A stretch of DNA of 64,000 nucleotides from Polyangium spumosum. GTDB taxonomy: Bacteria > Myxococcota_A > Polyangia > Polyangiales > Polyangiaceae. The notes below the pieces were generated by a model, which saw nothing but the letters and a program-made list of their open reading frames with translations, ran no database searches and was not told the DNA's origin. This document shows, in pieces, positions 16,471 to 26,900 of this stretch (positions are counted from its first letter, which is position 1; each line of letters starts with the position of its first letter). Location of the stretch: assembly GCF_009649845.1 (NCBI RefSeq), contig NZ_WJIE01000006.1, positions 248,001 through 312,000 of the forward strand, written 5' to 3'. Made by a program: the position numbers and the translations under genes.

Positions 16471-17877
16471 ATGTCGCGACGCGTACTCCTCGTGGACTCC
16501 GATGTCGACGCGCTCGGCGCGCTGGCCTCCCAGCTCCGGGCCATGGGCCTCGGGGTGGCGAACGCGAACAGCGCCGAGAGCGCGCTCGAGCAGGCCTACC
16601 AGAGCCGGCCCGACGTGGTGCTCGCGGCGCGGCAAGTCGATCGCGGCGGCAACGTGCGCGCGGCGTTCAAGGAGAAGGCCGAGTTCGCCGACATCCCGGT
16701 GCTCTTCCTGGTCGACAAGCTCGGCGCGCGGGAGCTCGAGCCGGACGAGGTGATGCGGGTCGACGTCGACCAGATCGTCTCGCGTATCTCGGAGGTGTCG
16801 CGCCGGGTGTCGCGCCCGCCGCTGCCGGCGGACATCCGCGGCGACCTGGAGCAGGTGCCGCTCGTGGACATGTTGCAGCTCCTGGCGATGAACCGTCGCA
16901 CGGGGACCTTGAGCCTCACGACGGCGCGAGGTCCGGGCGACGTGAAGCTCGTCGAGGGGCAGATCGTCGACGCGAGCTTCAGCCGCCGGACGGGGGAGCG
17001 CGCGCTCTACCGGCTGCTCGCCGAGCGCCGGGGCCGCTTCGCCTTCTCGCCCGGCGAGCCGTCGAGCGCGCGCCGCATCCAGGCCTCGACGAACATGCTG
17101 CTGATGGAGGCGATGCGGCAGGTCGACGAGCTCAACGAGCGCCGCGCGACCCTGGCGCCCGAGGGCGAGGTGTTCGCCCTGTCGGACCTGGCGAGCCTGT
17201 CGGGGCTGCTCGACGGGCCGGAGTCGATGCCGGATCCGTCGTCGATGCGAGGCCGGATCTTCGAGCTCCTGCAGATGCCGCGTAGCATCGACGAGCTGCT
17301 CGACGAGATCGACGGGCCGGACCTCGAGATCCTCGAGGCGCTCGGGCAGCTCAAGAAGAGCGGCAAGATCAAGATGATCCCGCTGGCGACGTTGACGACG
17401 CCGCTGGCGACGCCGGAGCAGATCCCGATCTTGCGATCGCTGGCGACGCGCCTGGTGCGGCCGGGGTTCTCGGCGCCGCCGCGGCTGGTCCTGGCGACGA
17501 GCGCGTCGCGGCTGGGGGTCTTGGCCTACTCGATGCGGCGGATCACGGACGTGGCGGTGGCGCCGGAGCCGACGGCGCGCGCGCCGCTGCCGCGCCCGCT
17601 GGGGACGATGCGGCTCGGGGAAGGGGTGGAGGTCGCGGTGATCGGCCTGCCGACGGACGAGACGATGGCGCCGACGTGGGCGCTGTCCTTGCCGGGGACG
17701 GCGGCGGTGGTGCGGGTGGGCGACGCGGAGCGCGCGGCGCTCGAGGCACATTGCGAGGCGGTGGAGGTGATGCTGCTCGAGGCCGACGGGCTCATCGGGG
17801 CGTTCGACGCGACGATCCCGGCGGAGCTCGCGGCGCTGCTGCGGTCGGCGCTCGAGTCGGCGGCGGGGGCCTGGTAG
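16471..17877 (+). CDS. Receiver-like protein with DUF4388 (PATAN) domain
   Basis: A 468-residue cytoplasmic protein. The N-terminal 120 residues follow the receiver pattern (VLLVDSDVDALGALASQL), but the acceptor segment reads VVLAARQVD with no Asp, so this is a pseudo-receiver. From about residue 123 (IRGDLEQVPLVDMLQLLAMN) a DUF4388/PATAN domain follows, a hallmark of myxobacterial and delta-proteobacterial signalling proteins; it continues with LVEGQIVDASF and a helix-rich segment. The C-terminal 130 residues form an alpha/beta module not recognised. It probably works with the preceding protein, being in the same transcript. Confidence 0.82.
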   Translation: MSRRVLLVDSDVDALGALASQLRAMGLGVANANSAESALEQAYQSRPDVVLAARQVDRGGNVRAAFKEKAEFADIPVLFLVDKLGARELEPDEVMRVDVDQIVSRISEVSRRVSRPPLPADIRGDLEQVPLVDMLQLLAMNRRTGTLSLTTARGPGDVKLVEGQIVDASFSRRTGERALYRLLAERRGRFAFSPGEPSSARRIQASTNMLLMEAMRQVDELNERRATLAPEGEVFALSDLASLSGLLDGPESMPDPSSMRGRIFELLQMPRSIDELLDEIDGPDLEILEALGQLKKSGKIKMIPLATLTTPLATPEQIPILRSLATRLVRPGFSAPPRLVLATSASRLGVLAYSMRRITDVAVAPEPTARAPLPRPLGTMRLGEGVEVAVIGLPTDETMAPTWALSLPGTAAVVRVGDAERAALEAHCEAVEVMLLEADGLIGAFDATIPAELAALLRSALESAAGAW

Positions 17878-17887
17878 GGCGGGGACG

Positions 17888-19027
17888 TCAGCCCCGGAGG
17901 AGCGCCATCGTGAACGTCTCGTCGTGGTGCATGGTCACCCCGTCGACGGGCGAGAACTCGCCGGCGCAATAAAACCCGACCTTCGGCACGCCTTCGAGCC
18001 GCGCGAACGTCTCGCGCAGCTCCTCGCGATACCGCGGGCCGAGCACCATCTTCCGACCGCCACAATCGAAGAAGAGCGCGAGGCTCGGCTCCGGCATCGA
18101 CGCGACGAGCTTCGCCCCGACCTCGTTCGCGCCTCGGATCACGTCGTCGCGCGTCGCCCGGGTCATACGAATCCGCGCGCCCTCGGGGATGTCGCCGCCG
18201 AACACGAGCGCCCGGCGCGCCTCGTCCACGCCCTTCACCGAGCGCAGGAGCGCGATGGCCTCTTGCGCGTCGACGATCCCGATCGGAAAGTCCGCGCTCA
18301 CGGACGGCATCTCGCCCGCCCGCGGGCCGAGGTATTCGAGGTAGAGGTCGAGCGCGGGGCGACCGTCGATCTCGAGCACGACGTTGCCGTTTTCGACCCG
18401 CGTGCAGATGTGCGTCGCGCCGATCGGCACCCAGCCGCTCTTCGCGCCCGCCACGAGCTCCACCGGCCCGCGGAACCCGAGCGCCACCGCGCCGCCCGAG
18501 AGGACCCGGCGATCGAGGATCTCGTACGCCCGCTCGAACCGACCGTCGTCGATGGCCATGCCGCCCACGATCGGGAAGGTCGCGCCGAGAATGTCCTGCA
18601 GGCCCTGGATGAGCCGGTCCGTGTTCACGAGGCCGTCCGCGAGTAACACGAGCAGCTTCGGCCCGAAGGCTCTTGCTCGCTCGCCGAGCTCGCGCCCCGC
18701 CTCCCGCTCCCGGCCCGCGAGGTCCTCCACGGAAAACCCCTCGGCCTCCACGCCGCCGCCGAGACACAGGCCCATCGCCGTCACCGAGCGCGAGAGGCCT
18801 CCCTCTTCGCCGATCTCCGCGAACGTCGAGCAGCCGACAACCCGCGTCCGCGCCGGCAGGTCGCGGCCGAAGCCCTCCATCACGACGTGGGCGTCGAGGT
18901 GGCCCGCGATGAACAAAAGCACGAAGTCGGGCGCTCTTCCGAGCCCATCGGAGAGCTCCCCCCAGGCGAGCGCCCCCGCCTCCCGCGCGTCGTCGTGCTG
19001 GATCGATATCGTCTTCGCCTCGATCAT
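17888..19027 (-). CDS. FIST domain sensory protein
   Basis: This 379-residue protein carries FIST-N and FIST-C domains, found in bacterial signal-transduction proteins and thought to bind small ligands such as amino acids. Visible features are LLFIAGHLDA, VVGCSTFAEIGEEG, FPIVGGMAIDDGRF, and in the second half GGRKMVLGPRYREEL and VGFYCAGEFSPVDG. There is no transmitter domain, so it must pass its signal to a partner. The start ATG 19027 overlaps the stop of the STAS gene by 4 bp (ATGA), which ties the pair together and rules out longer starts. Confidence 0.9.
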   Translation of the reverse strand: MIEAKTISIQHDDAREAGALAWGELSDGLGRAPDFVLLFIAGHLDAHVVMEGFGRDLPARTRVVGCSTFAEIGEEGGLSRSVTAMGLCLGGGVEAEGFSVEDLAGREREAGRELGERARAFGPKLLVLLADGLVNTDRLIQGLQDILGATFPIVGGMAIDDGRFERAYEILDRRVLSGGAVALGFRGPVELVAGAKSGWVPIGATHICTRVENGNVVLEIDGRPALDLYLEYLGPRAGEMPSVSADFPIGIVDAQEAIALLRSVKGVDEARRALVFGGDIPEGARIRMTRATRDDVIRGANEVGAKLVASMPEPSLALFFDCGGRKMVLGPRYREELRETFARLEGVPKVGFYCAGEFSPVDGVTMHHDETFTMALLRG

Positions 19028-19743
19028 CGTGATGAACCCTCCCGCTCCTTCTGCTGGCACCACCGCAGCGCATCCCGCAGGTGCCGCTCGATGCGGACGC
19101 CCGTGAGGTCGATGCCCTCGCGGATCATCGCACGAGCGACGTCACCCTGGACCCCCGTGATCACGACCGCCCCGCCGAGCAGGCGCACCGCCTGGAAGAG
19201 CTGCCCGAGGTGGCAAGCGGTGCGCTCGTCGAGCGACTCGACGCCCGTCAGGTCGACGACCGTGAAGCGAATGGCCTTTTCGCAGATCGCCTGGAGCAGC
19301 CGCTCCGTGAGCCGCGCGGCTCGCTCGTCGTCGAGCACGCCGATGAGCGGGATCGCCAGGGCGCGGGGGCCGACGTGGAGCAGGGGGACGGAGAGGAGGT
19401 GGATCGCGCGGCGTTGCTCCTCGATGAGCGCGATCTTCGTGCGGAGCTCGGCTTCGAGCTCGCTCATGCCGGTCTCCTGGATCCGCTCGAGCGTGCCGAT
19501 CCGCGCGTCTTGCTCCTGCGTGGCCTCCTCGAGCTCTCGATAACGGTTCTCCCAGCGCCGGGCCTGCTGCTCGGCCTTGCGGAGCGCGCGTGAGAGCTCG
19601 TTGTGCCGCTCGAGCAGGTGGCGGACCTCCGGCGAGCGCTTCACGACGTCGCAGCTTTCACACGGCGCGAGCCGCTCGCCGAGCTGTTCGAGGGGGAGGC
19701 TCATTCCCTCGTCGAAGCGAAGAACACAAGGATCGCAACGCAT
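19024..19743 (-). CDS. STAS-domain regulator with two CxxC motifs and coiled coil
   Basis: A 239-residue cytoplasmic protein in three parts. The N-terminal 35 residues hold two CxxC pairs (CDPC, CESC), a likely zinc site. Residues about 40-115 are a charged coiled coil (ALRKAEQQARRWENRYRELE). From about 120 a STAS domain of the Rsb stressosome type follows (LLHVGPRALAIPLIGVLDD, VVDLTGVESLDERTA, GGAVVITGVQ). The usual phosphorylated Ser/Thr region is present as a Thr/Ser-rich segment. It lies upstream of, and is coupled to, the FIST gene, so FIST sensing feeding a STAS switch is a reasonable inference. Confidence 0.85.
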   Translation of the reverse strand: MRCDPCVLRFDEGMSLPLEQLGERLAPCESCDVVKRSPEVRHLLERHNELSRALRKAEQQARRWENRYRELEEATQEQDARIGTLERIQETGMSELEAELRTKIALIEEQRRAIHLLSVPLLHVGPRALAIPLIGVLDDERAARLTERLLQAICEKAIRFTVVDLTGVESLDERTACHLGQLFQAVRLLGGAVVITGVQGDVARAMIREGIDLTGVRIERHLRDALRWCQQKEREGSSR

Positions 19744-20012
19744 CAGAAGTCATCCGTCTCGGTGTGGGTACGTCGCCTGAGCAAGCAGCCCCCCTCTACT
19801 CCAGCACATCACGGCATACAATCTTTTGCGTGCACCCGAGCATACCGACGACCTGCGTAAGCATTTTTGCGCTGCATTCGTTCGGGCGAGAGGTTGTTAC
19901 GTAACGGTCGAATTTTTCTGCGGAGCACGGATACGAGGTCTGGACAATACGCGAGAGGAGGTGTTACTGGCGGCTCCCCCAAGTCGAGCACGAGCGTTTG
20001 CTCGATGACGAG
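19744..20012. other. Divergent intergenic region, A+T-richer, with GTTACGTAAC palindrome
   Basis: This 269-bp spacer separates the minus-strand STAS gene and a plus-strand lipoprotein gene, so it should contain two promoters. It is clearly richer in A+T than its surroundings. A perfect 10-bp palindrome GTTACGTAAC (19896-19905) could be an operator. No other feature is supported. Confidence 0.5.
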
Positions 20013-20618
20013 ATGAGATTGGAGACGGTGGTGTTCAATCGTGTACGATCCATTGCAGAAGCGCGGAGCCGCGGCGCTGGAGCTTTTGGTGTGGTTTTGC
20101 TCCTCGCCGGCGCGCTCAGCGGATGCGCGATGCTTTTTGGCTCCCCGGAGAGCAAGCTCCCCACCCTCGAGGAGCATTCCGATGGGACCCGGACCGTGGC
20201 GCTGGAGAACCTCGGTCTTCAGGTTCGAGGGCCCAAGGATATCGATCGTTATGGCGCGGAGGAAGGGTACGTCCGCGTCTTCTGGGGCGCATCCCGGATG
20301 TACGTGGTCATCGACAAGAAGGATCCCAGCCCGGACGCCGAGACCAAGCTCACGGAGCTCAGGACCGCCTCGACGGGTTTCTCGCTCGGAGAATCCGAGT
20401 CCTTCGAGAACGGCTGGGACCTGTATTACTCCTTCCTGAATGGCAAGGTTCAGAAGAGGATCGGGTACTACAGCCAGGTGACCGTCGACGGGACGTCGTA
20501 TCGCTGCTTCATCGAGGATGGCGTCAACAATATCGATGCAATGCGCATGGCGCAGAAGCTCTGCCGCTCTGCCACCAAGCTGACGCCCCCGAGCGCCAAA
20601 CCGAACGCCGACGGCTGA
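20013..20618 (+). CDS. Lipoprotein of unknown function
   Basis: A 201-residue exported lipoprotein. An n-region with basic residues is followed by [11 protein letters not shown] and the lipobox ALSGC. The mature protein is soluble-looking with about 160 residues, two Cys near the end, and no recognised fold. ATG 20013 is chosen over an in-frame TTG five codons upstream. It is monocistronic: the next gene starts 157 bp downstream. Confidence 0.75.
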   Translation: MRLETVVFNRVRSIAEARSRGAGAFGVVLLLAGALSGCAMLFGSPESKLPTLEEHSDGTRTVALENLGLQVRGPKDIDRYGAEEGYVRVFWGASRMYVVIDKKDPSPDAETKLTELRTASTGFSLGESESFENGWDLYYSFLNGKVQKRIGYYSQVTVDGTSYRCFIEDGVNNIDAMRMAQKLCRSATKLTPPSAKPNADG

Positions 20619-20775
20619 CGCACCGCGGTCGCGCACCGCGCCACGAAAATCCGGACATCCCCGCCATTCGCCGCGTCGCGTCGTTTCGCGGAAGCCCTTC
20701 CCGACCTCCCGCCTTCTGCTATCGTCGCGCGCGCCATCGCGGCGCCCAAGCGTCGACAGATCGGGAGGAAGCATC

Positions 20776-21888
20776 GTGCTCATCGGAGTTCCGAAGGAGA
20801 TCAAGACCAGGGAGTATCGCGTCGGGATGACGCCGGCAGGCGTCCGCGCCTTCGTGGGCCGGGGGCACAAGGTGCTCGTCCAGCAAGGCGCCGGCGAAGG
20901 CAGCGGCATCAAGGACGAGGCCTACGTGCGCGCCGGCGCGACCATGGTGCCGACGGCAGCCGATGCCTGGGGCGCCGAGATGGTCGTGAAGGTGAAGGAG
21001 CCGCTCGCCGCGGAGTACGGGTTCTTCCGGAAAGACCTCATCCTGTACACGTACCTGCACCTCGCGGCCGAGCCCGAGCTCACGAAGAAGCTCGTCGAGA
21101 CGGGCGTCGCGGGCGTGGCGTACGAGACGATCGAGCTGCCCGACGGGTCGCTGCCGCTCCTGCGGCCGATGAGCGAGGTCGCAGGCCGCATGGCGGTGCA
21201 GGTGGGCGCGGCGTGCCTGCAGAAGGAGCACGGCGGCAAGGGCATCCTGCTCGGCGGCGTGCCCGGCACGCGGCGCGGGCGCGTGGTGATCCTCGGCGGC
21301 GGCGTGGTCGGCAAGAACGCCGCGACGATCGCGGTCGGCATGGGCGCGCAGGTGACCGTGCTCGACGTGCGCGGCGAGACGATGGAGTACCTCGAGGACG
21401 TGTTCGGCGGGGCGATCGAGACGCTCTACTCGAACGCGGACAACATCGAGGCGTGCGTGTCGCGCGCAGACCTCGTGATCGGCGCGGTGCTCGTGACGGG
21501 CGCGAAGGCGCCGAAGCTCGTCACCGAGAAGCTGCTCACCGAGATGGAGAAGGGCAGCGTGGTGGTCGACGTGGCCGTGGATCAGGGCGGCTGCATCGAG
21601 ACGTGCCGCCCGACGACGCACGACAACCCGACCTACGAGGTGCACGGCGTCGTGCACTACTGCGTGGCGAACATGCCGGGCGCGGTCAGCCACACGAGCA
21701 CCTGGGCGCTGACGAACACGACGCTGCAGTACGGCCTCGCGATCGCGGACAAGGGCGTGGCGGCGGCGGCGCGCGCGGATCGCTCGATCTTGCTCGGCTT
21801 GAACACGTTCGGCGGCGCGGTGACGTACGACGCCGTGGCGCAGGCGCACAACCTCGATTTCGTGCCGGCGGAGCGCGCGCTCGGCTGA
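20776..21888 (+). CDS. ald: Alanine dehydrogenase
   Basis: NAD-dependent oxidative deamination of L-alanine to pyruvate and ammonia, in the cytoplasm. The 370-residue length and the N-terminal [18 protein letters not shown] are typical. Substrate residues are in KVKEPL and YLHLAAE, the NAD fold in [13 protein letters not shown], and [20 protein letters not shown] is a strong family signature. The start is GTG 20776 after a good GGAGG. A LeuB-like gene follows 21 bp later, so the two may be co-transcribed. Confidence 0.95.
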   Translation: MLIGVPKEIKTREYRVGMTPAGVRAFVGRGHKVLVQQGAGEGSGIKDEAYVRAGATMVPTAADAWGAEMVVKVKEPLAAEYGFFRKDLILYTYLHLAAEPELTKKLVETGVAGVAYETIELPDGSLPLLRPMSEVAGRMAVQVGAACLQKEHGGKGILLGGVPGTRRGRVVILGGGVVGKNAATIAVGMGAQVTVLDVRGETMEYLEDVFGGAIETLYSNADNIEACVSRADLVIGAVLVTGAKAPKLVTEKLLTEMEKGSVVVDVAVDQGGCIETCRPTTHDNPTYEVHGVVHYCVANMPGAVSHTSTWALTNTTLQYGLAIADKGVAAAARADRSILLGLNTFGGAVTYDAVAQAHNLDFVPAERALG

Positions 21889-21909
21889 TCCGAGCGGAAA
21901 GGGAGAGCC

Positions 21910-22989
21910 GTGGGATCGCAGCGCAAGAAGATCGCCATCATCGGGGGAGACGGGATCGGGCCGAGCGTCACGCACGAGGCGAAGCTTCTGCTCGAGGTCT
22001 ACCGAGACAAGGCGGGCTTGCCGCTCGATCTCTGGGAGCTCGACCTGGGCGCCGATCGCTTCCTGCGCGACGGCGTGACGTTCCCGAAGGAGATCCAGAT
22101 CGCGGTGCAACGCGAGTGCGCCGCGGTCCTCCTCGGGGCGCTGGGGGACCCGCGCGTGCCCGGCATGGAGCACGCGCGGGACATCCTCTTCGGCATGCGC
22201 TTCGGCTTCGACCTCTACGCGAACGTCAGGCCCGTGAAGGCGCTCTCGGATCGCCTGGTGCCGCTCAAGGGTCGAGGCGCGAAGGACGTGGACATCGTGG
22301 TGTTCCGCGAGAACACCGAGGGCGTCTACGTCGGCATGGGCGGGCAGTTCAAGCGAGGCACGCCCGACGAGGTCGCGATCAACGAGGACCTCAACACACG
22401 CAAGGGCGTCGAGCGGATCGTGCGCGCGGCGTTCGAGTACGCGAAGCGCACGGGGCGCAAGCGCGTGTGCATGGCGGACAAGTCGAACGCGATGCGGCAC
22501 GCGCACGAGCTCTGGCTACGCGTGTTCGACGAGGTGCGGCGCGAGTACCCGGAGATCGAGTCGCGCCACCTCTACGTGGACGCGCTCTGCCTGCTCGTGA
22601 TCCAGGACCCGACGCAGTTCGAGGTGCTGGTGATGAACAACCTCTTCGGCGACATCGTGACCGACCTCGGCGCGGCGCTGCAGGGCGGGCTCGGGATGGC
22701 GGCGAGCGCGAACGTGCACGCCTCGGATCCGGGGCGCGTGGCGCTCTTCGAGCCGGTGCACGGCTCGGCGCCGCCGCTCGCGGGCAAGGACATCGCCAAC
22801 CCGTTCGCGGCGCTCCTGACGGTGGGCATGATGCTCACGTACCTGGGTTGGCCGGACGAGGAGAGGCGGATCGAGCGGGTGGTGGCGGCTGCGATCGAGG
22901 AGAAGGCGTGCACGGTGGACGTGGGCGGCACGCTCGGCACACGCGCGGCCGCGGCGTGGGTGCGCGAGCGGGTGGCGAGGGAGCTGTAG
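21910..22989 (+). CDS. leuB: 3-isopropylmalate dehydrogenase-like (isocitrate/isopropylmalate dehydrogenase family)
   Basis: A 359-residue beta-decarboxylating dehydrogenase. Motifs include IIGGDGIGPSV, LLGALGDPRVPG, FDLYANVRP, FRENTEGVYVG and the metal-site run NNLFGDIVTDLGAALQGG. The layout follows LeuB of actinobacterial type (GDP.VP, then a variable loop and N.RP). The RENTEG loop is also seen in isocitrate, homoisocitrate and tartrate dehydrogenases, so substrate is not certain. The start is GTG 21910 with GGGAGAG ahead. Leucine synthesis is supported by a LeuA-like gene at 49804, but that is far away. Confidence 0.75.
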   Translation: MGSQRKKIAIIGGDGIGPSVTHEAKLLLEVYRDKAGLPLDLWELDLGADRFLRDGVTFPKEIQIAVQRECAAVLLGALGDPRVPGMEHARDILFGMRFGFDLYANVRPVKALSDRLVPLKGRGAKDVDIVVFRENTEGVYVGMGGQFKRGTPDEVAINEDLNTRKGVERIVRAAFEYAKRTGRKRVCMADKSNAMRHAHELWLRVFDEVRREYPEIESRHLYVDALCLLVIQDPTQFEVLVMNNLFGDIVTDLGAALQGGLGMAASANVHASDPGRVALFEPVHGSAPPLAGKDIANPFAALLTVGMMLTYLGWPDEERRIERVVAAAIEEKACTVDVGGTLGTRAAAAWVRERVAREL

Positions 22990-23035
22990 GCACGATGGAT
23001 GGTGCTGCCAGCGGCGGACGCGGTGACCTGGCGCC

Positions 23036-23692
23036 TCAGTGTCTCCCGCGTTCGTCGTTCGCCTCCTCGCCGTCGTCGCCCTCCTCGCCGTAGTCGCCCT
23101 CCTCCGCCCTAGCGTCGTCGACCGTCTTCCAGAGGTCGGCCAGATCGAGCTCGAGCCCTTCGCATCCGGGCACGGTGATGCGCTCGTCCGAGGCTTGCCG
23201 CGCGATCGTGTACCGCCCATCCGCGCCGAGCTCCAGGATCTCGAGGAGCCGCGCATCAGGGTCGAGAAGCCAGTACCAGCGCACGCCGAAGCACGCGTAG
23301 TCACCGAGCTTCTCCACGCGATCGCGCCGCACGTCGCGCGCACGCCGGGAGATCACCTCCACCACCAGGAGCGGAGGTACCCGAGAGAGTGGCGCCTGCC
23401 AGTTCACCCTTGTGCGGGGCGCGTACACCGCCACGTCGGGCTTGCGGCCACGGCGCGGGGCCACGCCGAGCTTGTGCTCGGAGCCGAGCACGCGCCCGCC
23501 GGTTTGCTTCGCCCAGGTCATGAGCTCGTACAAGAGCCATCCAACGATGAGCTCGTGCAAATTCGTCGGCACCTCTTCCTCCACCAGCACGCCGTCGACG
23601 AGCTCGCCCGGCTCGTCCTCGTCCATGTCGGCCCACTGCTCGAGCGTCATCGGTCCCGGCTGAAGCACGTCTGCCATCGCAAATGCCACCAT
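23036..23692 (-). CDS. Uma2 family (DUF820) PD-(D/E)XK nuclease-fold protein
   Basis: A cytoplasmic protein of about 218 residues. The pattern MTLEQWADMDEDEPGELVDG, then LGVAPRRGRKPDVAVYAPR and LLVVEVISRRAR, is that of the Uma2 family, whose members keep a restriction-endonuclease-like core (PD in KPDVAVY, E in VVEVIS) but have no assigned role. The C-terminal 30 residues are very acidic (EEGDYGEEGDDGEEAND), which is unusual. ATG 23692 or ATG 23677 are both possible starts. It is convergent with the LeuB-like gene and divergent from the large receiver protein. Confidence 0.85.
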   Translation of the reverse strand: MVAFAMADVLQPGPMTLEQWADMDEDEPGELVDGVLVEEEVPTNLHELIVGWLLYELMTWAKQTGGRVLGSEHKLGVAPRRGRKPDVAVYAPRTRVNWQAPLSRVPPLLVVEVISRRARDVRRDRVEKLGDYACFGVRWYWLLDPDARLLEILELGADGRYTIARQASDERITVPGCEGLELDLADLWKTVDDARAEEGDYGEEGDDGEEANDERGRH

Positions 23693-23911
23693 GCGACGCA
23701 GCATACCTCGGCGCGTGAGTAACGGCTCCACAAACGCTACGTCGACGCGAGGGGGCCGGCAGTTGCGTAAAATCGCACGGCCGATCGCGATCAGGCCCCC
23801 CGCGTGCATCGCCACAAATTGGAGCTGCCCCGCCGACCCGTGATACGGCCCCAACCAATGGGCGCGCAAGCTACCGCGTTGGACCGAACTGAAGGCGGAC
23901 GTCCCGAGGCC

Positions 23912-26900
23912 ATGGGCGTGATCACGCTCGAGGGCATCGCTCCGCCCTTGACGCCCGAGCGGCGCCCCGAGGCGGCCAAGGAGGCTCGGCCAGCGCCCTC
24001 TCCCGAGCGGCTCGGCGGCGTGCGCGCCGACTTCGTGGCCACCCTCGGCCGCCGCGTCGTCGAGCTCCGCACCGCCGTCACCAAGCTCGCCGAGGAGCCA
24101 GCTTCCCCCGCGCGCCGCGACGATCTGCGCAGGCGCGTGCACGCCCTCGCCGCAGCCGCGAGGCTCCTCCGGTTCAACAAACTCGCCGAGGAGCTCAAGA
24201 GCGGCGAGGCCCTCGTCGACCGTATCGCCGAGCGCGGGAGGCTCACGGACGACGAGTGGAAAGAGCTGCGAAGCCTGCTCGATCGTCTGCCCGAGCTCGC
24301 CTGGGGTGAGGCCTCGCTCCTCCAGCCGGAGCGCGACGCCGCGCCGCGATCGGCGAGCAGCGGTCCACGCACGTTGCCCTCGGCCGAGCGCCCCGAAAGC
24401 GAGAGGGCGCCGGGCGCGTCTTCGGGCATCCCGCAGACCGTGCTCTTCGTCGGACCCGAGAAGCTCGCCCATTCCCTCGCGAAGGATCACGCCGAGGAGG
24501 CCGCTTCCTTCTTCGAGGTCGAGCGCACCGAAGACATCGCCGCCGCGCCCGACCTCGCGCGCGCGCTCGCGCCCGACGTCATCGTCATCGACGCGGACAG
24601 GCCCGGCGCGCGAGAGCTCGTCGCCTCCCTGCTCGCCGATCCCCTCATCGAAGAGGTCCCGCTCGTCTTGCTCGGGCGCTTCTCCCGGCCCGACGACGCG
24701 GCGCTCTACGCGGCGCTCGGCGTCACGCGGACCCTGCCGAAGCCCGTCTCCCCCGATGCCCTGCGCAAGGCCTGCGCCGAGGTGATCACGAGCCAGGTGC
24801 GCCGCGAGATCGCGCGCGCGCCGATCGGCGAGGTCACGCTGGACGACCTCGGCGCGCGCCTCGCCGACGAGCTACGCCGCGGCCTGTGCGACGCGGCCGA
24901 CGCGCGCGCTCGCGCGACGCGGGTCGAGCTCGGCGAGGGCAGCGAGGTGCTCGCGGCGCTCTGGGGCGCGGTCGCGCGTATCCGGGACCTCGTCACGATC
25001 GAGTCGCAAGGCAAGGTCCGGTTCTCGCCGAGCGGGCCGGAGGGCGCGCTCCCGTTCGCGCCGTGGCTCGGCGGCCCCGAGCAGTCGGGCAAGGCGACCC
25101 GCGTGCGCGCGCTCGGCGAGGCCCGCGGCGCGCGCGTGCCCTCGCTCGATCGCCTGCGCGTGGTCGTGGCCGACGACGACGCCGCCGTCACCTGGTTCCT
25201 CGCGGGCGTGCTCCGCGCTGCCGGCGCCACCGTGTACGAGGCCCACGACGGCGAGCGCGCCTTCGAGCTCGCGTGCGAGGTCTCGCCCGACCTCGTCGTC
25301 AGCGACATCGTCATGCCCGGCCTCGACGGCTTCGCCCTTTGCCGCGCGCTCAAGCGGGATTTCGCGCTCCGTGACGTCCCCGTCGTGCTCCTCTCGTGGA
25401 AAGAGGACCTCCTCCAGCGCGTGCGCGAGCTCGGCGTCGGCGCCGACGGCTACCTCCGCAAGGAAGCCAGCGCCGCGGCGATCGTGCAGCGCCTGCGCGA
25501 GATCCTGCGCCCCCGCCTGCGCGTCGCCGAGCGCCTCGCGCAAGGCGGCGAGGTCCGCGGCCGCCTCGACGGCCTCACGCCTCGCACCTTGCTCGCGCTC
25601 GCCTGCGCCCACCGGCCTGCCTCCACGCTCACCGTGCGTGACGCGATCTACCTCTACGAGGTCGAGATCCGCGACGGCCGCCCCGTGCGCGCCACGCGCA
25701 CCACGGCCGACGGCTCCTTCGAGCGAGGCCCCGGCGTGCTCGCGCGCCTCCTCGGCCTCGGCGCGGGTCGCTTCGTCGTCGCGCCTGCCGACGACGACAC
25801 CGCGCGCCTCTCGGGGGCCCGCCCCGACCTCGAAGGCTCGCTCGCCGAGCAGCTCATCGCGCCGATCGCCTCGGCGCGCGCGGCGCAACGCCTGCTCTCG
25901 GGCGCGTCCCTCATGAACGCCACGCGGGTGGAGATCGACCTCGACCTCCTCGGCGCTGCCGAGCACGCGACCCCCGAGCCCTTGCGCTCCCTCCTGCGCT
26001 CGATCGCCGCCGGCGCCTCGCCCCGCGCGCTCGTCGCGAACGGCAAGGCCGCCGCGCACCTCGTCGAGGACGTCCTCTGCGACGCGGCCGCCCACGGCGC
26101 GATCACCGCCGTCGTCGGCGAGGCCGGCGCGGACCTGCTCACGCCGGCCGTGCATCGCGAGACCGAGCGGCTCCGCGGCGTGCGTCGTCCGCCTCCGCCG
26201 ACGCTCGTCCCGGCGCTCGCGGACATCCTGCCCGAGCCCGCGCCGAGCACGCCGGAGCCGATCTCGGCGATCATCGACCGGTCGGCGACCCCTGGCCCGG
26301 TCTTCGCTCGCGAGGAGGCCTCGCCGGCCCTGTCGGTCCTCTCGCTCCAGCCCGACGAGGTCCTCTCGGTCGAGGTCGGATCGGTCCTCGACCTCGCGCA
26401 CATGCCCACCGAGGAGCCGACGCTCGACGTGCGCCGCCCGGTGGTCGACGTGAAGCAGCCGTCGCCCACGCCTGTGCCCGTCGCTGCCGCCGCGCCCCCC
26501 GCCCCGCCCGCGCCTGCTCCCGCCCCGCGTGCCGCCTCGGTCGCGTCTGTTCGACCGATCCCGACCTCCCTTGGCACCCTCGTCCCCCCGCCGGTCGAGG
26601 ATCTCCCGCCGCCCCCGCGTGCGTCCTTGCCCTCGGCCCACGCGCCTGCCGCGCGCACCCTCGATCCCGACAGCGAGAGCCGCCCGAGCCGCTTCCGTCG
26701 CAACGAGCGGGTCAGCCGCGACTCGGCGCCGCCCTCCCGCCGCGAGGGCAGCTCCCGCACCCGCCTGAGCGCCTGGATCCTCTTCGCCGTCGCCGGCACC
26801 GTCTTCGCCGTCGGCAGCCGCATCGCGAACCAGCGCGTCGCTCCGGCGCCCGCGCCCGCTGCGCTCGCCGCGCCGACCGCCGTTGCCTCCGCCGAGCCGC

